Below, piece after piece: positions 55,282 to 64,000 of a stretch of 64,000 bases of DNA. Origin of the DNA: Paraphysomonas bandaiensis (lineage: Eukaryota; Chrysophyceae); contig CBFFRP010000069.1 in assembly GCA_965644295.1 (NCBI GenBank), positions 186,001 through 250,000 on the forward strand. Direction: 5' to 3'. The stretch's first letter is position 1. Each line of letters opens with the position of its first letter. The translations under genes and the position numbers were made by a program. The notes under the pieces are model-generated. The model saw only the letters and a program-made list of their open reading frames with translations, was not told the DNA's origin and searched no databases.

Positions 55282-58200
55282 TGGTAGCGAGCGAGGAGGA
55301 GAGAAGGAGGATAGAGGAGTAGTGCCACAGTTTAATGAGAGCAATGTTGAACAATGGATTGAAGACTTCGAAACGTTCCTCATGAGGAAAGAGCAAAGTG
55401 AAGTAGCTGTGGAGCCACCACCGAAGGAGAGCGACTTCGGGGAACAGCCACTCACGTTAATGGAGGAGAAGTCTTACAGACAGGCTGTGAAGAAGTACTG
55501 GAAGGCGAATGCCATAGCGTATTCGTACTGCAGAGAGGCAGTGCAATCATCTTCGAAGGCGCTTCAGAAATTCCATCTTCTACATAAAGGGTTCAAGGCT
55601 GATGGAAGTGGAAGCAACAGGTTTAAGGCGCATATTATGATTGATGAGTTGAAGAAGTGCTTTGCTGGAGGGAAGCAAAACAAGATCAGTGAGCTGTTGA
55701 CTCAGTATGGCTCTTTCCGTATGCGTCCGGAGGAGACTGCGAAGGACTATATAATACGGTTTGAAATACTGCTGAAAGAGCTACAGGAGCAGCAGCAGGA
55801 CATATCGGAGCTCTCAAAAATAACACGGTTACGAGAAGGTCTGTTGAATGAAGAATATGCTCCTCTGAATGTTGCTTTGTATTTGATGCCTGATGATGTT
55901 GATTATGCAACATTATCAAGGAAGATAGAACGGTATGATGATACCATTCCTGGAAGGATTGCGTTAGAGCGGAAACGCAAGAAGGTGGAGGAGCTGAACT
56001 TCATTGAAAAGAGCAAACGGTCTCGAACGGAACGGGATAAGCGTAAGAAGGGCAACTGTAGATATTGCAGGAAAGAAGGAATTCCTCATAGCCATTCAAC
56101 TGAACAGTGCAGGAGGAAGCAGAGGAAGAAGGATGGAGAGATATCAGGGCAGCGTCCTGGAAGTGCTGAATACACGGGATGCAGAAATTGCAAGTCTCTG
56201 GAACATCTTGCTGCTGATTGTCCAACGACGAAGAAAAAGCATTCTAGAAGAGGAGAGAAAGGGAAGAATCATGGTAGGAAGCCGGACAAAAGGCTGCTGA
56301 CAGTAGAGAATATACGGCGTGGAGAACCAGCAGATTTCTCTGATGAAGATGAAGCAAATATGATCGAGGATGTTATGAAATTGTCATGCAATATACATGA
56401 AACGAATATATGTAGTGTAAATGATGACATGCATTATACATATATTGACACCTGCTGTTCATCATCAATGTTCTTGATGAATGATGTGACCATGCTTGAC
56501 ACTCATATGAATACATCAAAGGTGATAAACGGCTCTAAGAAGGGATCAGAGATTCATATCACAAGTGTGGGTTCCCGTGGAGCATGGAGAGACATAGAAA
56601 TTTCAGATCAGATCAATCGATGCCTGTGCTCCGGACGTAAGCTGAACGAAATGGGCTATCGATTCACGGTGTGGTATGGGATCCAAATTTATGACTGTAA
56701 TACTGGTGAACTGGTACTGGAGGGACCCATGAAGAATGGAATGACTGCAGTTCCAACTCAGCAGCTGTTGGAGCTTCCAGATGTGTCTACACCGAGTAAT
56801 TGTGAAGTAAATCTTAGCGATAGGACTGGTGAGGACGAGCTGGAGTTGCTGCATCGGAGAGCGGGTCACTTCAACAAACATGCGTTAGTGGAGGCACATA
56901 AGAGGATGCTCATCATGGGTACAGGGTTGAAACGGAAACACCTCACAGCCAAGGTACACAAAAATCAGTGTTTGTGTGATGTGTGTGCCAGGTCTAAGAT
57001 AACCCGAGTCAGCTTCCGAACGAAGGACGAGAATTCCGTTAGACCGAATTTTTCAGCAGATATCGCTGTGTACTTAAATTGTCCTGCTAGAGGAGGTGAG
57101 AGGTATGTGTTAAAGATAACGCATCATGCCAGCAAAATGTTCTGGGCGACGGGTTTAGTCCACAGAACTGGGGAAGCGGTCTTAGAAGTCTTCAAAGAGC
57201 TATTTAGAGGAGATGTTAGAAGGTACAAGCTCAAGATGGAGCACTATCATGCCGATGGTGCAGGAGAATTAATCAGTGAGGAGCTGCGTCAGTATCTTAG
57301 GACACAGGAGTGCTATCAACATACGTGGAGCTCAACAGACTCTCCAGAAATGAATGCCATAGAGGAGAGGAAGTTCAGAACTGCTGGAGAGATGACTCTT
57401 GCAATGCTAATCCAATCTGGACTGCCACCGCAATTTTGGCTGGATGCATACATGGCAGCCAGATATATTTTGATTCGATTGCCAACGAAAACAGATAAAG
57501 GGTATATGTCTCCTATAGAGTTTCTAACGGGCGAGCCTCCAAATTTGAGATATCTTAGGGTATGGGGGTGTCGAACTTATGTTCTTTCACCGAAGGCGGA
57601 TCGACGAAAGGATTGGGAGGATAAGGCTCTAGTTGGATATTTAATGGGTTACTCTGATGAGAAGGTAGGATACCATGTATATCTTCCTGAATCAAACAAG
57701 GTGGTGACTACAGTCCATATATTGACTGATGAGTCAACGCCATCACGATCAGAGAAGTATTTCGCAGAGATTGATGCTCTTCGAGTGCGGGAGGCCGCTA
57801 GACCCAAGCTTGCATCCGACTATGTCAGCTTAGAAGGAACGTATCATATTGATGATGAGGACGGACTTCTGTATAAGACAACAAGAGTTGTAGAACGTAA
57901 GGGTGTGATTGTAGCATACCGTTCACTTGTTACTGCAGGTCGCGAGCATATAGAGCACCGGGTGCCTATACACGTCGAAGACGTGGTGCGTATGACTGCA
58001 GAAACCCCCGGGAATACCGGGTACATAGGAAAGGGGGACGCCCTGAGTACTACGCCAGCCAGGGAGCTGGACCAGGGAAGACCTGGAGGGTTCCAGGAGA
58101 GTCCTGACCCAACCTGTCAACAGACAGTCGTGAGGTTGCAGACCTCGACAGACCATGGGTCTGGGGATGCGAGCGGGGCTCCTCCCACACCGCAAGATTT

Positions 58201-60021
58201 GCGGGCTCAGGATGAGCAAGGTATGGGTTCGTATATATCTACTAGACGACCTATTGAACTAGATGGTGATGGTCGTGTACGGCGGAAACGGCTACAGCGT
58301 AGGTTGGCGAACGCATCGGTGTTAGGAGAAATAAATATGGTTGAGGTGCCAGATGCATGCACTGTTAACTTTAAACATGCAGAGTTTCAACATGATGACT
58401 TTAAGATACCAGACTCCTATGCTGAAGCAGAGAGATCTCCACAGTACATGAAGTGGAGAGAAGCTCGGAAGGTGGAGAAGACCTCACTACTGAAGAGACG
58501 TGTCTTAAAGATTGTGCGGACTCCACGAGGAGTGAAGTTGGTGCGAGCAAAGTATGTTCACACGGTGAAGAGAGACCTTCTGGGGAATGTAGTCAAGTAT
58601 AAGGCGCGGCTGGTTGCATTAGGGAATCTACAAGAAAAAACGGAGGAGGAGCAGTCCACGTTTGCTCCAGTGGTCAAAGGAATAACCATTCGACTGGTGC
58701 TTGCAATTGCCTTTATGTTTCATATGCATGTACATCAGTTGGACGTATCATCAGCGTTTTGTTATGCCGATCTTGAAGAGGATGTTTATATGGCACCTCC
58801 ACCTGATGAAGAGTTGCCAGCGGGGTGGTGTTTTCAATTGATCAAGGCCTTATATGGTTTGCGGTCATCACCGAGGCAGTGGAACAAGCATATTGACAAG
58901 TTCATCAAATCGTTACATTTTACTGCTTGCATTTTAGATACATGCTTGTATATGCGATGGAGTAATGGTCAATTGCACTTATTGCTGATATATGTTGATG
59001 ATATTATCATTGCATCTGCTGATCTCACCTACTTAGAAAGTGTTAAACGTAGGTTCTGCGAAACGTTTGAAATGCACGATCTGGGTGTGTGCAAACGGTT
59101 TCTGAATATCAGAATCACGAGAGGCGAGGACTGGTACATGTTAGATCAATCGGAATATGCCAAGAATATTGTAAAGAAATTCAGTTCGTTTATGGGAAAG
59201 AGCAGTAAGAATAAGGAGACTCCACTACCTACCAATGTTCAGGATTTGTTGGCAGAGCAACGTGAGCTGACGGAGGAGCAGAAGCAGTGGGTCGAATCAT
59301 TTCCGTATAGAGGAATTATTGGAGCGGTGTTGCATTTGGCGATTCACACTAGACCTGATCTGGCTTACGCTGTGGGGTTATTGGCTCGATTTAGTACTTC
59401 TCCAACATATGCGACTTGCAGATTAGCTATTCATTTGTTGAAATATTTCCGTGGTACAGTTGATAAGGGAATCAGATTCAGTGGGAGTGAGTTTGATTTA
59501 CATGTATTCAGTGATTCAGACTGGGCTGGTGATAGGATGACTAGGCGGTCCACAACGGGATACATCGTGCTTTTATGTGCGGGCGCTTTGGCCTGGCAGT
59601 CCAAGCTTCAGACCACAGTTGCGACTTCGAGCATGGAATCTGAGTATATGGCGGAGTATGCGGCTTTGCAAGAACTGGTGTGGCTTCGGGGGTGTTCAAG
59701 GAGCTCGGACTCTTGGTAGCGAAGCCGACTCCATTCTTTATGGATAGTAAGAGTGCAAAGGATCTTTCAGAGAATCCAGTGTACCATAAGAGGTCGAAGC
59801 ATATTGACATCAAGTATCACTGGATAAGAGAACATGTTAATGGAAAATTTCCTACAGCAAAGTTGATTCATGTATCTACGGATGATATGGCGGCCGATAT
59901 TTTTACAAAGGCGTTGTCCACGAAGATCTTCAGCCGTCATGAGAAAACGATTACCGGGGTTAAGAGGAGTGTGTCTAACAGTGTGGAGGAGCAGCAGAAG
60001 AAACGACCCCGAAGAGGTTAA
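55265..60021 (+). CDS. Gag-Pol of copia element 2 (one frameshift near the RNase H end)
   Basis: One frame of 1,484 codons (55265-59719), then the end of the polyprotein in another frame (to 60021). Order: Gag; zinc knuckles CRYCRKEGIPHSH-type and CRNCKSLEHLAADC; protease with the active-site Asp in YIDTCCSS; integrase zinc-binding region (HRRAGHFNKHALVEAHKR ... CDVCARSK). Then come the integrase catalytic parts (SADIAVYL, YHADGAGELIS, SPEMNAIEERK), reverse transcriptase (HQLDVSSAFCYAD, YGLRSSPRQW, IYVDDII) and RNase H (DSDWAGDRMTRRSTTGY, SSMESEY). The frame change falls at a run of five G residues near 59687-59691, so a one-base slip or sequencing error is likely. The tail is basic (KKRPRRG). 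Confidence 0.93.
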
Positions 60022-60200
60022 AGGTGTGTTTTAGTGGGTGAAAATCCCACATAACTGTATATCTAGTTGACTGCTAGATATATATGTATCTTTAAAAGAT
60101 TTCACATCTGTTTTTACCTATGGGACTAGATAGTCATAGCATTATCAGATTATTGTGATCACTGCTGTTTTATCTCACTGCATTCTACATTGAGTGGGAG

Positions 60201-60494
60201 TATTAGAATATGGATCTTATTCTAGTATATTCAGTATGTCACTTCAAGACAATGTACGAGAATACAGTGAAATATAGTGATGTACAAATGCTGTGATGAT
60301 ATTGAGAAACTGAAATAGTTTGATCGTTCAAGATATGTTCAGTAACGAGAGGTTCGCATATGTAGGATATTATGCAGGGATTATAATGAGTTAGTGTTGG
60401 TTATCACAACTTCGTGTAAACGATACTAATAAATCTATCTAGTCTTACGACAAATTCTCTCTGTGATCTAGTGTAAAATGAGCGTTTCTCAACA
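60201..60494 (+). repeat. 3' LTR of copia element 2
   Basis: 294 bp, identical by eye to 54988-55281, including the terminal gag-start segment ATGAGCGTTTCTCAACA. Confidence 0.94.
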
Positions 60495-60499
60495 GAGAA

Positions 60500-60534
60500 T
60501 AGTAAACCTTAGCAAATAATGTCAACTTCTGTTA
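60500..60534 (+). repeat. 3' LTR of copia element 1, terminal 35 bp
   Basis: Continues the interrupted LTR (TAGTAAACCTTAGCAAATAA ... CTTCTGTTA) and is followed by the GAAAA target duplication of element 1. Confidence 0.92.
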
Positions 60535-60539
60535 GAAAA

Positions 60540-60843
60540 AAATAGCATACTGTGAATGGCTGCATACTCTATTTACAACAACAGTGTAGCGTCAGAATGA
60601 CAGGGACTATGACTATGAATGAATCTGTTCAACGGGGTGTTGAACCAAGAAATGTGACCACTACAGGGCACCACCTCTCATAATGAGACAACCATCACAA
60701 ATCAAGGAATACTAACGATAGAAAAGATATTTTGAGTAGATTTAGCAGGACTATTAATTATAACATGTCAGTTACCACAACTACCATTGCAGTTTTAAAC
60801 AAATTCATTACTATAGTTTGCGATAAAACAAAAGATAACAGGT
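60540..60843. other. Gene-free spacer
   Basis: Nothing recognised between the retroelement and the small minus-strand gene. Confidence 0.45.
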
Positions 60844-61221
60844 TTAATTGTCATCTGATTCGTCAGAACTCCCATATGATGCAGAGCTCTCTGCACGAAA
60901 TTTTTGATATCTACACTCCGCATCCATTCCTGTAATCTGTCCACGAGTTTGTCTTCTAGATTTTTGAGTTGACATACGAAGTGCTGTTCTAATATGCACA
61001 ATTTCATCAATACAACGGTTAAAATCATCGACCTCATCGTAACCATGTACTAAATCGCTCGCATCATAAACAACTTCAGAAAAACCAGCATCTTTAGCAT
61101 ATTGTCCCAATAATTCACGTAATCTGCATACCTCACCCCGGGCAACATCTAAACTCTGTGTACTCGATATATCAGAAGCATCTGTTGGTTTCTGTAATTC
61201 TATACTTGCAGCAGCACCCAT
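60844..61221 (-). CDS. Small acidic protein with N-myristoylation-type start
   Basis: Single exon, 125 residues from the Met at 61221. I prefer this start to the upstream alternative because it gives MGAAASIEL, which fits the N-myristoyltransferase pattern (Gly2, small residue at 6). The rest is hydrophilic and probably helical (ARGEVCRLRELLGQYAKDAG, FNRCIDEIVHIRTALRM), with a basic patch (QKSRRQTRGQ) and an acidic Ser-rich end (SYGSSDESDDN). No family recognised. If myristoylated it would be a peripheral membrane protein. Divergent from TSR1. Confidence 0.6.
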   Translation of the reverse strand: MGAAASIELQKPTDASDISSTQSLDVARGEVCRLRELLGQYAKDAGFSEVVYDASDLVHGYDEVDDFNRCIDEIVHIRTALRMSTQKSRRQTRGQITGMDAECRYQKFRAESSASYGSSDESDDN

Positions 61222-61479
61222 AATTAAAGGGGTACAGGAATTACACAATCAATGTTATGTTTATAATGAATTCAGATATTTAGATGAAGAAAGGTGTGTA
61301 TGTATATATATGTAATCGTTTAGTGTGATGGGATTGTTAATTACATACCATACCATACATCCGTCACCTGTTTGACGTATACTTCATATGGTGGTGTGTA
61401 TGTATATGCGATTATTGTAGACTATGTACATTTGCAAACGTGTACTTTTCTACCTTCGTACAAATACATACTTTATGTA

Positions 61480-61672
61480 CATATATACTGTACCTACCTA
61501 CAGTACCTACTGTACATGCATACACACCTATCTACAGTGTATGCATACATACACACTGGTACATACACACATGCATACGTACGTATATACATACAGCATA
61601 CAGCCCAATACGTACCTACCTACCTACCTACCTACCTACATACATACACACACCTACCTACCTACTCATATA
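61480..61672. repeat. TACC/CATA microsatellite cluster
   Basis: Runs of TACC (about 61613-61640 and 61652-61666) mixed with CATA/CACA repeats, in the gap between the divergent genes at 61221 (-) and 61908 (+). Confidence 0.85.
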
Positions 61673-61907
61673 TACCTTATGTATATCAGTGGTGGACTAT
61701 TGTCGAATCATTTTCCAATTGATTCGTTGTCAGACAATCCCATTCTGTTGAATGGCTGTGAAGTCTATCTCACTTCATTATGAAGTATGAAGTGAAAGTC
61801 TAAACATCCCCCCATCAGTCAATTCTCTCACTATATATACATACATACATCAGCTTACACTCATAGTTAAACTCATCATTAATCTTCATAGTTAAGAGTG
61901 TTTAATT

Positions 61908-62208
61908 ATGGCAAGACATAATGCTGGTAAATTAAAACAAACAAATAAAAAACATAAAGGATCAAGTAGTAAACGTGAAATTAAAAATAGTTTTGGGGCA
62001 GGAAAAGTTGCATCACGTGTAGGAAAGCGTACATCTATTAAAACTATAGCACAGTATGTATACATTACACTGATATCTATCTATCTAATTCTATTATAGA
62101 GATAATCGTCAAAATAGAATTAATAAAGCCAAACAATTACAAAAAGCTAAACGAACTAATATATGGTTACAAAAACGTATTGGTATGTATATATATTACG
62201 ATGAATAG

Positions 62209-62239
<31 letters not shown>

Positions 62240-64000
62240 TGTATGTATGTATGTATGTATGTGTGTGTATATATCTAACTAATATCAATTACAGGATCAT
62301 CTAATGGACCACCTAAAGTTATTGGTATTGTTCCATTATGTATTGATGCTAATGGAAGAAGTTTAATAAATGATTTATTAAATGAATCATCATGGAATAG
62401 TGATGATAAAAGCAATGAAAATTCTAAGCTTTATCATGCACTTTACAATAAATATAAAGCAAGAAGTACGTTTCTATTGGCTGATTTTGAGATGCAATCT
62501 GCTTTGGAGGTTGCTAGACTTGCAGATATCTTGGTGTTGGTGGTTCATTCGGGACCTGGATTTGGACCTGAGCACATCATTGACCCGGTATATACCCACC
62601 TTCATATGCAATAATAATATATCTGATGAACAATGCAGATTGGCGCTGCTATACTTTCTGCTATAAAAGCAATGGGACTCCCACACTGCCTGGCCTGTGT
62701 TCAAGGACTGGATGATTTCTCTGGGCACAAACAAGGTGTCAAAGCTTACACAGAAGCACGCCGCTTAGTACAGCGCTGTATAGATGACAGTGTGTACTCT
62801 GGTGTAAAGCTTTTGGAGCACGCACCTGACGGGTCGGAGCTCAGCCGTAAAGGTGGAGCGGACGAGATTCTACGCTCCGTTCTGGCTGCACCGGTAAAGG
62901 ATCTCACTTGGAGATCCATTCGATCGTGCCTTTTGGCGGACGCTGTGGAGGTGGGGGACGGTGCAGAGGAATGCTCTGTACGGGTGTCAGGATACCTAAG
63001 AGGTTGTCCTATGCGTCTTCATTCTCTCATGCATATAGCGGGTGTCGGAACTGGAAGGATTGTTAGCGTGTCTGGTTGTGGGCGAGGACCTTTGGAAAAT
63101 GCCGCGAGAATGCTCAGACGAAACAATCAGCAACAAGACGATAATACTGCCGCGCTGCAGACTGTACTGGCAGACCCAAACAAGTAAGTGTTGTTTGCAT
63201 TTAGGTATAGGTTTATGTGGTGATTCGTATTATTGTTTACATGGAGTGTGCTGACTGATTGTGGGTTGGGTAGGCAAGATGGATTGGTATTGGAAGCTTC
63301 TGCGGATGTGTTGATGGGAGAGCAGACGTGGCCATCGGAAGAAGAGATTGCAGCCGCTACTGGTGAAATGGATCCCGGAGCTGGTCGTCACAGAAGAAAT
63401 ATACCATCTAATGTATGCGTACTACTATCTTAACGATATATTGTAACCACTTCTCCTACCAGGTAATTCCAGCTGGGATGTCCAGCTATCAAGCTGACTG
63501 GTTCGTGGACGAGGATGGAGAGTTCGAAGACACAAATGAGGGAGACAAAAATTCAGATGCAGATATGAACGAGGAAATGGAGAATGATATGCCCCCTCCA
63601 GTGGGGAGAGGGGTTGGAGGTGTACAGGCCATGGATGCAGATGACGATGACATGGATGACATGACTCTTGATGGGTCAGTCTTAGATGCTCCTGTAAGAG
63701 GCGGACAGCTACAGGATAAGCGTAAACGCCAGGCTCAGGAAGATGATGAATTTCCAGACGAGGTAAATTTGTTTGTGCTTCCGCTGGTAAATTTTTGATG
63801 TTAAATGATAGGTGGATACCCCAGAGGACGTTGCTGCTAGGGTTCGGTTTGCCCGATACAGAGCTCTACAGTCATTTCGCACCTCGCCTTGGCACCCAAA
63901 AGAAAATCTTCCAACGGAATATAGCCGCATATATGAGTTTGAAAGTTTTTCTGCGACTCAACGAGGGTATGCTCAACATTTTAATCTAATATGTATATTG
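61908..64000 (+). CDS. TSR1: Pre-rRNA-processing protein TSR1 (3' truncated by window)
   Basis: BMS1-related, GTPase-like factor for late 40S subunit maturation. Exons 61908-62053, 62100-62182, 62295-62587, 62639-63183, 63274-63412, 63463-63762 and 63812 to beyond the window, all GT-AG and in phase. The basic N-terminus (MARHNAGKLKQTNKKHKG) matches TSR1. PPKVIGIVPL and the LADILVLVVHSGPGFGPEH region follow the family's degenerate G-domain. GEQTWPSEEEI, MSSYQADWFVD, an acidic stretch (MDADDDDMDDM) and FPDE joined to VDTPEDVAARVRF...SFRTSPWHPKENLP are diagnostic. No canonical P-loop is visible, as expected for TSR1. An ATGT microsatellite sits in intron 2. Confidence 0.92.
62211..62264 (+). repeat. 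(TATG)n microsatellite in TSR1 intron 2
   Basis: About 13 TATG units between the donor at 62183 and acceptor at 62294. Confidence 0.95.

Larger units (their letters stand above)
54988..60494 (+). mobile_element. Ty1/copia LTR retrotransposon 2, nested in the LTR of element 1
   Basis: A 5,507-bp element flanked by the 5-bp duplication GAGAA (54983-54987 and 60495-60499). LTRs of 294 bp at 54988-55281 and 60201-60494 look identical. A purine tract (GAGTGGGAG, 60192-60200) precedes the 3' LTR. The element begins TATTAGAATA and ends TTTCTCAACA. It is the younger insertion of the two and belongs to the same broad lineage as element 1 by protein sequence, but its LTR is unrelated in sequence. Confidence 0.95.
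49722..60534 (+). mobile_element. Ty1/copia LTR retrotransposon 1, split by a nested element
   Basis: Whole element including the 5.5-kb insertion. The 5-bp target duplication GAAAA flanks it (49717-49721 and 60535-60539). The 5' LTR is 49722-50014 (293 bp). The 3' LTR is 54730-54987 plus 60500-60534, again 258 + 35 = 293 bp, interrupted by element 2. The LTR copies look identical, so insertion is recent. A polypurine tract (GAGGGGGAG, 54721-54729) precedes the 3' LTR. The gene order protease-integrase-RT-RNase H puts it in the copia (Pseudoviridae) group. Confidence 0.95.

Noticed and set aside
54983-60534. Tandem duplication of copia element 1 (LTR-internal-LTR-internal) to explain the gag-start sequence at 60500-60534
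   Set aside because: The 258 + 35 = 293 bp arithmetic and the GAGAA and GAAAA duplications show that this segment is the end of the LTR itself, split by element 2.

Overview
This window comes from a nuclear genome of an AT-rich, gene-dense, intron-rich single-celled eukaryote. The evidence is conserved eukaryotic housekeeping genes (tripeptidyl peptidase II, PIG-S, Wee1, cyclin Y, COG5, TSR1), many GT-AG introns of only about 40-60 nt, a nuclear tRNA-Thr with internal Pol III boxes, and Ty1/copia retrotransposons. I cannot name the species or clade; a protist is likely. All exon joins were chosen by hand from splice signals and reading phase, and in most multi-exon models every junction is phase-consistent.

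Layout. 1-3097: 3' part of a TPP2 gene (+). 3.1-7.3 kb and 11.2-13.9 kb: gene-poor islands with a dispersed ~0.4-0.5 kb repeat family and decayed coding fragments. 7285-8886: PIG-S-like GPI transamidase subunit (-). 9126-9197: tRNA-Thr(UGU). 9670-11200: F-box/SPRY protein (+). 13874-19038: a 12-exon beta-propeller/coiled-coil protein that may be a FANCB relative (-). 19151-20430: a 1.28 kb ATGT array. 20656-22914: Wee1-like kinase (+). 26182-27502: cyclin-Y-like protein (+). 28629-30269: GT4 glycosyltransferase (-). 30815-31711: unknown protein (+). 32201-32848: uncertain Cys-containing gene (-). 33259-36699: 20-exon GT2-type glycosyltransferase (+). 37409-38072: small Cys-rich, probably GPI-anchored surface protein (-). 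38343-39010: second ATGT array. 39077-42562: intronless STAND NTPase with TPRs (+). 43447-47793: COG5 (-, 20 exons). 48490-49275: UMP-CMP/adenylate kinase family (+). 49722-60534: a copia element whose 3' LTR is split by a second copia element, both with intact target-site duplications. 60844-61221: small protein with an N-myristoylation-type start (-). 61908-64000: 5' part of TSR1 (+).

Organisation. Seven gene pairs are divergent (head-to-head), and each intergenic gap holds tandem repeats, mostly ATGT/CATA. Several genes serve the secretory pathway: PIG-S would attach GPI anchors, the Cys-rich protein is a plausible GPI-anchored client, COG5 tethers Golgi vesicles, and two glycosyltransferases carry N-terminal signal or signal-anchor sequences. 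Wee1 and cyclin Y are neighbours with cell-cycle or CDK roles.

Most notable are the nested pair of young copia elements whose gag start codon and primer-binding-like site lie at the LTR edge, the repeat-filled divergent promoters, the intronless NLR-like STAND gene in an intron-rich region, the possible protist FANCB relative, and the dispersed repeat family with paired coding fragments.
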